A DNA stretch of 27,631 nucleotides from a virus. The translations under genes were made by a program, and so were the position numbers. Where the stretch lies: positions 1 to 27,631 of IMG/VR virus record IMGVR_UViG_3300034523_000009. One strand, given 5' to 3'. Under the pieces are notes generated by a model, which was not told where the DNA came from, ran no database searches, and was given only the letters and a program-made list of their open reading frames with translations. Positions within the stretch are counted from its first letter, which is position 1. Every line of letters starts with the position of its first letter. Below are positions 21,302-26,976 of the stretch, in pieces.

Positions 21302-23103
21302 TGAGTTATTTTGACGATGCCAGCTTGGTAATGATTCCAAGCGGATATAAAGACCAGAAGGTCTACTCGGTGAAGCCTTTGGATGGGTCGGGTGACCTTA
21401 CGTTCAGCCGTGCCTCAAGTGCAACCCGTGTTGCAAGTAATGGCCTTATTGAGAAGGTTCGAACCAATATCGCATTGCAGAGCCAAACATTTGATAACGC
21501 AAGCTGGACTAAAAGTAATTCAACTATCACGGCTAACGCTACAACTGCTCCTGATGGAACAAGCACGGCTGATAAGATTGTAGAGAACACAAGCAATGCT
21601 GCTCACTATGTAAATTCAACAAATGCATCAAGTGGCGTAATTACAACTGTTTCTTTTTATGCTAAAAAGAACGAGCGTGATTTTGCTATGGTGTTTTTGA
21701 CAGGAACTGCTGGAAGTGCCGCTTGGTTTGATTTAACTAATGGAACAGTCGGCACAAAGCAAGGGGCAGTTCTTTCGCATTCAATCACTTTTGCTGGAAG
21801 CGGATGGTACAGATGTACTGCTACATATAGTTCTATTTCTTCAAATGATTTCGCAATAAGCCTTTCTACGGCAGATAGCGTTTTTTCTTACACAGGAGAT
21901 GGAACTTCAAGTATCTTCATTTGGGGTGCGCAGATTGAGTCAGGTGACATCGCAACAGACTACATCGCCACCACCAGCGCAGCAGTAAGCGTTGGCCCTG
22001 TTAGTGGGTTACCCCGTTTGGACTACTTGAATAGTACTTGTCCTCGCCTGTTGCTTGAGCCGCAGCGGACGAATCTAAACATCTTTAGTGAGGACTTTTC
22101 AAATGCGACTTGGGACAAGCTAAACGTAGTAACTACAAACTACATTAACCAAGTTGTAAGCCCAGACGGATACACGAACGCTGACTTGGCTATACCTAAT
22201 ACCACAAGCGATTCCTATCACGGATTCCAACTTGGTAGCGGACGGCCGTCTTTGACCGCTGGAACTGTTTACACTTATAGCATTTTCGCAAAGGCCAACG
22301 GATATAGCAAAATCCGAGTTCAAAACTTTAGTGCTGGAGTACGAGCGCAGTTTGACCTTTCTACGGGCACACTAATCAACCAAAGCGGAACGACAAGCAC
22401 GTTCATTACGCCTTACGGAAATGGATGGTACCGAGTTGGATTCACCTACACGCAAGCAACTACCGTAAGCGCATACTGGAATATTTTGGTTGTGAGCAAT
22501 GATGACAACACAGGTAGCGCACCCGTAGCGTGGGCTGGTAATGGAACGAGTTCGGTAGCGTTTTGGGGTTCTACTATTGAAGCAGGAGCCTACGCCACCT
22601 CGTACATCCCCACATTGGGAACGAGCGTTACAAGGGTTGCGGATGCTGCTTCTAAAACTTCGGCTTCTGCTTTGATTGGTCAGACGGAAGGTACTATCTT
22701 TTGGGAGCTTGATATTCAAATACCAACCGCAACCGCATTAGAAGCCTCCGTTAACGTAGACGATGGGTCTGGATTTGGAAATACCATTTACCTATATAAA
22801 AGTGGAGCCGCTACGATTGTTGCTGAAATGTATGTATCATCCGTAGCCCAAGCATCTTTTAGTAAAAGTTCAATTACTGCAGGCACTTACAAATGTGCTT
22901 TAGCGTATGCAAATAACAATACTGCGTTTTTTGTGAACGGAGTGCAAGTAGGCTCTACCGACACATCGTGCAGCGTACCAGCAACGAGCCGAATTCAAAT
23001 GGGACAAACCGCTATTTCAAACGATACAAGCTTAACAAAGCAACTGCTCCTATTCAAGACCCGTTTAACCAACGCCCAACTGGCAGAATTGACCACGCTA
23101 TGA
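21301..23103 (+). CDS. Tail fibre / host-recognition protein with duplicated carbohydrate-binding-like domain
   Basis: The 600-aa product has an N-terminal SGYKDQKVYSVKPLDGSGDL region and FSRASSATRV (35-44), seen in many phage fibre and spike proteins. Two similar beta-sandwich units follow: 56-224 (NIALQSQTFDNASW...GSGWYRCTATY...GDGTSSIFIWGAQIESG) and 257-437 (NLNIFSEDFSNATW...GNGWYRVGFTY...GNGTSSVAFWGSTIEAG). The C-terminal part (462-600; TIFWELDI, SSITAGTYKCALAYANNNTA) resembles a laminin-G/concanavalin-like domain. Ser/Thr/Gly/Asn-rich composition fits an adhesin. It probably binds surface glycans. No depolymerase catalytic motif is seen. Confidence 0.75.
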   Translation: MSYFDDASLVMIPSGYKDQKVYSVKPLDGSGDLTFSRASSATRVASNGLIEKVRTNIALQSQTFDNASWTKSNSTITANATTAPDGTSTADKIVENTSNAAHYVNSTNASSGVITTVSFYAKKNERDFAMVFLTGTAGSAAWFDLTNGTVGTKQGAVLSHSITFAGSGWYRCTATYSSISSNDFAISLSTADSVFSYTGDGTSSIFIWGAQIESGDIATDYIATTSAAVSVGPVSGLPRLDYLNSTCPRLLLEPQRTNLNIFSEDFSNATWDKLNVVTTNYINQVVSPDGYTNADLAIPNTTSDSYHGFQLGSGRPSLTAGTVYTYSIFAKANGYSKIRVQNFSAGVRAQFDLSTGTLINQSGTTSTFITPYGNGWYRVGFTYTQATTVSAYWNILVVSNDDNTGSAPVAWAGNGTSSVAFWGSTIEAGAYATSYIPTLGTSVTRVADAASKTSASALIGQTEGTIFWELDIQIPTATALEASVNVDDGSGFGNTIYLYKSGAATIVAEMYVSSVAQASFSKSSITAGTYKCALAYANNNTAFFVNGVQVGSTDTSCSVPATSRIQMGQTAISNDTSLTKQLLLFKTRLTNAQLAELTTL

Positions 23104-23492
23104 AATTCCTAAAATACGAGTTCACGCCCAGCCAATGGGCTACGGCTAAAGCCAAGATTGAAACCACTACAACCAATCCTGATGGTGAGGTTACGACCAC
23201 TTGGAACTCCGAGCTGGTTACGGCAGTAGTTGAGTTGGGCTACCTATGCACCGAATGGGGAACAGATGCCGAAGGCAACCAAGTATGCTTGAAGACCTCA
23301 CCGAAGTACGCAGTAGACATTCTGTGGACAGGTGAGCCTCTTGCTACCTCTTTTGCCTCTTACGTTGTATGGCCTGCTCCGTGTGGTGTGCATATCATCG
23401 CAGGATGGGAATCTTCATACGCAGAGGAATACTGCAAGGCTAACCCCGAAGCAGCATACTGCCAACCTCCTGTACCTCCTGTTGAGCAATGA
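23100..23492 (+). CDS. Conserved phage hypothetical protein near fibre (130 aa)
   Basis: ATG 23100 overlaps the fibre stop (ATGA). The 130-aa product contains KFLKYEFTPSQW, VVELGYLCTEWG, SPKYAVDILWTGEP, SYVVWPAPCGVHIIAGWESS and YCKANPEAAYCQPPVPPVEQ. I recall this protein in Bacteroidota phages, always after a fibre or adhesin gene, with no known function. Cysteines and tryptophans are frequent and the proline-rich C-terminus is typical. It could be a fibre chaperone or accessory. Confidence 0.65.
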   Translation: MKFLKYEFTPSQWATAKAKIETTTTNPDGEVTTTWNSELVTAVVELGYLCTEWGTDAEGNQVCLKTSPKYAVDILWTGEPLATSFASYVVWPAPCGVHIIAGWESSYAEEYCKANPEAAYCQPPVPPVEQ

Positions 23493-23662
23493 CAAAGGAA
23501 TCTGCTGATTCGGTTATCACGTCTTGGTCTTTGACAGGCGCAGGACTACTCGTAGGCTACGTACATCAGATTATGGGCTTGGCGGTGCTTATGGCATCGC
23601 TTGCCTACACTTTATGGAAGTGGCGCAGGGATTGGCTAAAGGAGAAGAATCGTGCTAATTGA
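23489..23662 (+). CDS. Small membrane protein, holin candidate (57 aa)
   Basis: ATG 23489 overlaps the preceding stop by 4 bp. The 57-residue product is hydrophobic in the middle: WSLTGAGLLVGYVHQIMGLA then VLMASLAYTLWKWRRDWLKE, one or two membrane segments with a basic C-terminus. It begins the lysis module together with the next gene, which overlaps it by 11 bp. A holin or antiholin role is inferred from position and topology. Family not recognised. Confidence 0.55.
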   Translation: MTKESADSVITSWSLTGAGLLVGYVHQIMGLAVLMASLAYTLWKWRRDWLKEKNRAN

Positions 23663-23840
23663 GCGACTCTTTAAGAATCCCAAGACCACCATCTTGGGAC
23701 TTCTTATTATTGGGCTATGCTTTGTGCTTGTCTTCTACCAGCGAGCTACGCTTACGGAGGTATCTGCGTTCCTGATGGGAGCGTTTGCACTTATGTTTTT
23801 AAAAGACCCTAACGATGGCAAAGCAACAGGCGGTAAGTAA
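23652..23840 (+). CDS. Two-span membrane protein, holin-like (62 aa)
   Basis: The gene starts with GTG 23652 (no earlier ATG avoids the upstream stop). The 62-aa product is ERLFKNPKTTILGLLIIGLC then LVFYQRATLTEVSAFLMGAFALMF, giving two hydrophobic segments (about 13-28 and 37-50) with charged ends. It resembles small phage holin-like membrane proteins I recall in Bacteroidota phages. The 3' end overlaps the next gene. A pore-forming role is inferred. Confidence 0.6.
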   Translation: MLIERLFKNPKTTILGLLIIGLCFVLVFYQRATLTEVSAFLMGAFALMFLKDPNDGKATGGK

Positions 23841-23943
23841 GTTCATCAGCAAGAGCAAGAAGCGAGGCAAGCATTCAAAGAGTGCAAGCAGCAACAAGCG
23901 GAGCAAGAACTACAAAAAAGCATACGTAGGTCAGGGCAGATAA
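23815..23943 (+). CDS. Small basic RGKHSK...SKNYKK protein (42 aa)
   Basis: ATG 23815 overlaps the previous gene. The 42-aa product is extremely basic: FISKSKKRGKHSKSASSN then KRSKNYKKAYVGQGR. I recall near-identical RGKHSKxxSSxxKxSKNYxKPYxGQGR microproteins in many Bacteroidota phages and prophages. Function unknown; charge suggests nucleic acid or membrane binding. It stands among lysis genes. Confidence 0.7.
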   Translation: MAKQQAVSKFISKSKKRGKHSKSASSNKRSKNYKKAYVGQGR

Positions 23944-23955
23944 CTATATTTGGGT

Positions 23956-24162
23956 ATGAAAACAAGTTTTGCCACCCTGCTCACCGTAGCATTTATCGTT
24001 CTGAAATTGACCAACTATATCACTTGGTCTTGGCTTTGGGTTCTATCGCCTCTTTGGATTTCGCTGCTTATCATCGTGCTTTTATTAGGTGCAGCTCTTT
24101 TGTTGCAAAGAAAGGAGAAGCGTGAATCAGTTGAGCAGCTAAAAAAGCGATTCAAGTTGTAA
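23956..24162 (+). CDS. Transmembrane Fragile-X-F-like membrane protein (68 aa)
   Basis: ATG 23956 gives 68 aa: FATLLTVAFIVLKLTNYITW, then SWLWVLSPLWISLLIIVLLLG, and a basic tail QRKEKRESVEQLKKRFKL. The LTVAFIVLKL...W.WVLSPLWI pattern matches the Fragile-X-F family, a small transmembrane protein found in phages and prophages. There is a TATATTTG 4 nt before the start, too close to be an ordinary promoter for it. It may belong to the lysis cassette. Confidence 0.65.
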   Translation: MKTSFATLLTVAFIVLKLTNYITWSWLWVLSPLWISLLIIVLLLGAALLLQRKEKRESVEQLKKRFKL

Positions 24163-24202
24163 ACTGAAAATTCCCTAAAGTATAAAGTCGGTTCAACAAT
24201 TT

Positions 24203-24221
24203 TACTTAAGATTGTTAAGTA
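24203..24221 (+). promoter_or_regulatory. 19-bp dyad TACTTAA-N5-TTAAGTA before the endolysin gene
   Basis: Perfect 7-bp arms TACTTAA (24203-24209) and TTAAGTA (24215-24221) flank GATTG. It lies 49 nt before the endolysin ATG (24270). The same architecture recurs at 25285-25303. Its right arm touches a TAGGTTTA (24220-24227), one base off TAnnTTTG, so it could be an operator over a promoter. Nearby is a direct repeat TCAAAACCAAT (24228-24238 and 24261-24271). Confidence 0.45.
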
Positions 24222-24269
24222 GGTTTATCAAAACCAATAACGAGCAAGATTTTATTAAAATCAAAACCA

Positions 24270-24695
24270 ATGACCAAGAACTTTAGTCTTGCTGAACTAA
24301 CTAAAACTAATACAGGCCTTCCTAACGCTTTACCGAAGCACTTGGAACCCAACCTTCGTGCGCTTGCAGAAAACGTCTTACAGCCAGCGAGAGATGCGTT
24401 AGGAGCGATTGAGGTAACGAGTGCGTATCGTTCACCTGCGGTAAACAAAGCCGTAGGCGGTAGCAAGACCTCGCAGCACGTTCAGGCTCAAGCGGCAGAC
24501 CTAAAGTACGCAGGAGGCAACGATGTGTTATTTAACTGGATTGCTGACAACGTGGACTACGACCAGCTCATCTGGGAGTTTGGCACGGCAGATGCACCAG
24601 CTTGGGTTCACGTTAGTTATTCAGAGGGCAACAACCGAAAACAAAAACTAAAGGCAGTAAAAGTCAATGGCAAAACCAAATACCTCCAATTTTGA
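24270..24695 (+). CDS. Endolysin: M15-family zinc peptidase
   Basis: The 141-aa product starts MTKNFSLAELTKTNTGLPNA. It contains VTSAYRSPAVNKAVGG (49-64), TSQHVQAQAADL (His70, Asp77) and WVHVSY (His114), which give the M15 zinc ligands H-x6-D...H. Such single-domain enzymes cut peptide cross-links or the D-Ala ends of peptidoglycan. No signal peptide, so export depends on the holin-like proteins upstream. ATG 24270 lies within the AAAACCAATG leader. It overlaps the spanin start by one base (TGATG). Confidence 0.9.
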   Translation: MTKNFSLAELTKTNTGLPNALPKHLEPNLRALAENVLQPARDALGAIEVTSAYRSPAVNKAVGGSKTSQHVQAQAADLKYAGGNDVLFNWIADNVDYDQLIWEFGTADAPAWVHVSYSEGNNRKQKLKAVKVNGKTKYLQF

Positions 24696-25108
24696 TGAAT
24701 GGCTTAACCAACTTGAAGAAAAAGAAGTTCCCGTTTGCAGCATTGACAATCCTGATTGCGACTCTTGCGGCAGTTAGCGGATGCCGTACTGCTCAACCTA
24801 TCCTTCAGAGTGTGATTGTCAAGGACACGGTGATTGTAACCGAAACAAAGTACCTGCTGGACACGCTGGAGGTGCTAAAGGACACGACCATCTACCAAGA
24901 CAAGGTACGCCTTCAGCTCAAGTACATAGACCGAAAGGTCGTGGTTGAGGCTGCGTGCCTGCCTGATACGGTGCGTGTGACCCAAACCAAGATACTGGCG
25001 AAGCAAGAGCTGAAGAAATGGAACTTTGACAAGGCGGTCTTTACCATCATCTTCGTTTTGGTGTTTGCCTACTTCATCAAGCGGTGGATTGACAAGCTGA
25101 CCGAATAA
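24695..25108 (+). CDS. Candidate unimolecular spanin (lipoprotein with C-terminal TM)
   Basis: The 137-aa product has a basic N-terminus (LKKKKF), a hydrophobic stretch and a lipobox LAAVSGC with Cys30 as the lipidated residue. The middle region is periplasmic-like (VIVKDTVIVTETKYLL, KYIDRKVVVEA). A C-terminal hydrophobic segment FTIIFVLVFAYFI (about 116-128) is followed by KRWIDKLTE. A lipoprotein anchor at one end and a membrane anchor at the other is the layout of u-spanins such as T1 gp11, which fuse outer and inner membranes. It follows the endolysin. The gene starts at ATG 24695. Confidence 0.65.
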   Translation: MNGLTNLKKKKFPFAALTILIATLAAVSGCRTAQPILQSVIVKDTVIVTETKYLLDTLEVLKDTTIYQDKVRLQLKYIDRKVVVEAACLPDTVRVTQTKILAKQELKKWNFDKAVFTIIFVLVFAYFIKRWIDKLTE

Positions 25109-25207
25109 GCCCGTAGATAGCGTTTATTTGCGTTCTAACGCACTTTCTACCAAAAGTGGAGTGGTTATATGTTTGAGCGTATAAAAGTCGCTTAAATCAA
25201 AGATTTC

Positions 25208-25308
25208 TTTCTTTTTCTTTACTTGGTTTCTTTTTCTTTCAAGTTACTTGGTAAGTTAGTATACTTGTAAGTAAGTTGACTTGATACTTGACTTAATCAA
25301 GTAAGTTG
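25208..25308 (+). repeat. Direct repeats and TACTT/AAGTA iteron-like array
   Basis: TTTCTTTTTCTTT occurs at 25208-25220 and 25227-25239, each followed by ACTTGG (the second with CAAGTT inserted). TACTT half-sites are at 25220, 25245, 25262 and 25285, and their complement AAGTA at 25269 and 25299. GTAAGTT is repeated at 25251, 25271 and 25301. CAAGTTACTTG (25240-25250) is a palindrome. It resembles an origin or a protein-binding array. Confidence 0.6.
25285..25303 (+). promoter_or_regulatory. 19-bp dyad TACTTGA-N5-TCAAGTA
   Basis: Perfect 7-bp arms TACTTGA (25285-25291) and TCAAGTA (25297-25303) flank CTTAA. It differs from the dyad at 24203-24221 by compensating base changes in the arms and in the spacer, so the arms stay complementary. 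Confidence 0.5.
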
Positions 25309-25441
25309 TAAAAAAAACAAAATAATCTTTACATACGCAAGTACCTATGCATAGATTATGCTAATTTATATTCATTCTAAATAGTGAGCGACTATATTTT
25401 CTTGTACTGGGATGACTTACCTTTGAGCAAACCATCAGACA

Positions 25442-25726
25442 ATGAGCAAGACACCAACGTATTACATCGGCAAGCTGAAGCAAATAGAGGCAAAGGATGT
25501 GGTGCAGGACTTCCAACCAGACAATTACAATCTGGGAACTGCACTCACCTACCTGATGAGGGCAGGCAAGAAGCCTAACAACCCCATCACCCAAGACATC
25601 AAGAAGGCCATTGCGCATCTTGAGTTTGAATTAGAACGCCAAATCCACCTATCAGTCCAAGATGAGCAACGAGCAACAAGCACAACAAGCGAAGTCAAAT
25701 CAGTTGAGTATGCAGTACTATACTAA
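25442..25726 (+). CDS. DUF3310-like protein (94 aa)
   Basis: ATG 25442 is used. The core YYIGKLKQIEAKDVVQDFQP and NYNLGTALTYLMRAGKK then DIKKAIAHLEFELERQ matches the DUF3310 pattern (short helical phage early protein, once named nucleotide kinase without proof). The C-terminal 30 residues are Ser/Thr/Glu-rich. It is the first gene after the repeat region and overlaps the next gene by 65 bp if that gene starts at 25662. Confidence 0.75.
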   Translation: MSKTPTYYIGKLKQIEAKDVVQDFQPDNYNLGTALTYLMRAGKKPNNPITQDIKKAIAHLEFELERQIHLSVQDEQRATSTTSEVKSVEYAVLY

Positions 25727-25907
25727 CCCAGCCAAACGCAGAAAGATTGACTTCATCCTTGAGGAGTGTGCTTCTCTGTTCGCCAACTGCGGCAACTCGT
25801 ATGCTGAACGCCAACAGGCGAAATACAAAGAGCAAGAGCTACTCGCAGAGGTAGCCAAGCTTGACCACCACTTCGCCATTCAATGCGGTTACCAACAGGC
25901 AGACTGA
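25662..25907 (+). CDS. Hypothetical protein (81 aa, or 65 aa)
   Basis: Two in-frame starts are possible: ATG 25662 (65-bp overlap) and ATG 25710 (17-bp overlap, beginning MQYYTNPAKRRKIDFILEEC). The shorter one agrees better with overlaps in this genome. The helical product has ECASLFANCGNSY with two cysteines and a C-terminal AKLDHHFAIQCGYQQ. It overlaps the RusA gene by 25 bp. Family not recognised. Confidence 0.5.
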   Translation: MSNEQQAQQAKSNQLSMQYYTNPAKRRKIDFILEECASLFANCGNSYAERQQAKYKEQELLAEVAKLDHHFAIQCGYQQAD

Positions 25908-26269
25908 CATCCTACAAGGTCATCGTAGGCAAAGTACCAAGCCTCAACGCCTTCTACGCATCAAAGCATTGGACAGTCCGTGCAAAGGCTAAAGAGAAGC
26001 ATTGCGGTGAAGTGTTGCAACAACTGCAAGAATACGACAAGTACGAGCTGAAGAACGTGCAAATCAAGTGCAGGGTCAACTACCGATACGACTTGGACAA
26101 TAGCGTGATGGCTATCAAGTTCGCTCTGGATGCGTTCAAGCAATGGGGAGGGATAAAGGATGACTCACCCAAGTACGTGAACCGAATCAAGATGACCCAT
26201 TCCGAAGCTATCCCAAAGGACACCGCTGAAATTATTTTTGAGGGTTGGGTAGTAGATTCAGAATCTTGA
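25883..26269 (+). CDS. RusA-like Holliday junction resolvase
   Basis: The 128-aa protein shows VPSLNAFYASKHWTVRAKAK (18-37), then the RusA catalytic block YRYDLDNSVMAIKFALDAF with Asp70, Asp72, Lys79 and Asp83, and GIKDDSPKYV with Asp93 and Asp94. RusA enzymes cut branched DNA symmetrically during recombination and before packaging. Length equals the family norm (about 120). It lies near the SSB-like and helicase genes, forming a replication/recombination group. Confidence 0.9.
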   Translation: MRLPTGRLTSYKVIVGKVPSLNAFYASKHWTVRAKAKEKHCGEVLQQLQEYDKYELKNVQIKCRVNYRYDLDNSVMAIKFALDAFKQWGGIKDDSPKYVNRIKMTHSEAIPKDTAEIIFEGWVVDSES

Positions 26270-26278
26270 GTATATTTG
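26245..26278 (+). promoter_or_regulatory. Bacteroidota-type promoter (TTG-23-TATATTTG)
   Basis: TTG 26245-26247 and TATATTTG 26271-26278 are 23 nt apart, the upper limit for this class. The element begins immediately after the RusA stop codon and 21 nt before the next ATG (26300), leaving room for a short leader. Confidence 0.5.
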
Positions 26279-26299
26279 CTCAAACAAAAACCAATCACA

Positions 26300-26440
26300 A
26301 TGACTCTATCACTCTCTCAAGAAACCTACACCCAAGCCCTGCAAGTTCAGCAGGCGCAAATCAAAGCACTCCAAGAAAAGGTAACCGAGCTACAAGCAAA
26401 GGTTGAAGTATTGGAGCAGCAAGCAATTCTATTCATTTAA
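26300..26440 (+). CDS. Coiled-coil microprotein (46 aa)
   Basis: ATG 26300 follows the promoter-like box and the AAAAACCAATCACA leader. The 46-aa product is LSLSQETYTQALQVQQAQIK then ALQEKVTELQAKVEVLEQQ: heptads with L/V at a and d positions, like a small leucine zipper. It precedes the SSB-like gene by 13 nt. It may be a dimeric regulator or assembly factor; no DNA-binding motif is seen. Family not recognised. Confidence 0.55.
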   Translation: MTLSLSQETYTQALQVQQAQIKALQEKVTELQAKVEVLEQQAILFI

Positions 26441-26453
26441 AACCAATCTAATA

Positions 26454-26888
26454 ATGGCTAAAATCGTAAGCATCACCCCGAAGGGGCAATGGCAAGACCT
26501 GTTTAAGTTGGAACTCCGCTTTGATAACGGAGACTTCGGAACGGCATTCGCCAAATCACCAACCCCCTCTTATGCCGTAGGCGATGAGGTGGACTACACC
26601 AAGAACGAAAAGGGTACTATCAAAATCAACAAACCATTTACTGGTGGATTTAGTGGAGGTTCAGGAGGCAGCTTTGCCACCGCATCAAGAACGGCAGGTG
26701 ATGACCGCTCCGCCTCCATTATCCGCCAAGTAGCTTTGAAGGCTGCGGTGGAGTACGCTTGTGCCGCAGGTCACGATGTCAATACCATCTTGGCTAACGC
26801 AGCAACATTTAATGAGTGGATGAACGGTAACCAATCTACCGCCACTCACCAAGAGCATTTTGCTTCACGCAACGAAAGCCCGTTCTGA
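26454..26888 (+). CDS. SSB-like / OB-fold replication protein (144 aa)
   Basis: ATG 26454 is preceded by AAAACCAATCTAATA. The 144-aa product has an N-terminal beta-rich part (MAKIVSITPKGQWQDLFKLE, RFDNGDFGTAFAKSP, VDYTKNEKGTIKINK) consistent with an OB fold, a Gly/Ser linker (GGFSGGSGGSFA, about 65-76), and a helical C-terminal part (SIIRQVALKAAVEYACAAGH). I recall this arrangement in phage single-strand-binding or recombination accessory proteins. Assignment is by pattern only. A strong terminator follows. Confidence 0.6.
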   Translation: MAKIVSITPKGQWQDLFKLELRFDNGDFGTAFAKSPTPSYAVGDEVDYTKNEKGTIKINKPFTGGFSGGSGGSFATASRTAGDDRSASIIRQVALKAAVEYACAAGHDVNTILANAATFNEWMNGNQSTATHQEHFASRNESPF

Positions 26889-26914
26889 TTGGTTTCTTCG
26901 GGCGTTGCGTAAGA

Positions 26915-26936
26915 GCCTCCTTCGGGAGGCTTTTTT
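26915..26936 (+). terminator. Intrinsic terminator with TTCG loop
   Basis: GCCTCC (26915-26920), TTCG tetraloop (26921-26924), GGAGGC (26925-26930), then six T (26931-26936). It ends the SSB-like unit. Confidence 0.9.
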
Positions 26937-26976
26937 ATTTCATTAATGTTTGTATATTAGCATCACCAATCAGAAT

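Larger units (their letters stand above)
25109..25441 (+). other. Non-coding regulatory/origin-like gap (333 bp)
   Basis: This is the largest stretch without a gene I can support. It holds a palindrome TGCGTTCTAACGCA (25129-25142), a TATGTTTG box (25168-25175), a polypyrimidine direct-repeat block, an AAGTA/TACTT array (detailed separately), and an A-rich segment (25310-25322). An AT-rich region with TATATTTT (25394-25401) leads to the next gene. No T-run terminator follows the spanin gene. Confidence 0.6.

Noticed and set aside
23945-23952. TATATTTG as promoter for the Fragile-X-F-like gene
   Set aside because: It ends only 3 nt before ATG 23956, so transcription would begin at or after the start codon. 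It could only serve a leaderless message or be a chance match.
25129-25142. TGCGTTCTAACGCA palindrome as a terminator for the spanin gene
   Set aside because: The stem is only 6 bp with a 2-nt loop and lacks a continuous T-run, so it does not meet the usual criteria. It may be an operator.
25384-25578. GTG-started frame of 64 codons overlapping the DUF3310-like gene
   Set aside because: Most of its length is the shadow of the DUF3310-like gene in another frame; only the first 19 codons are outside it, and no family is recognised.
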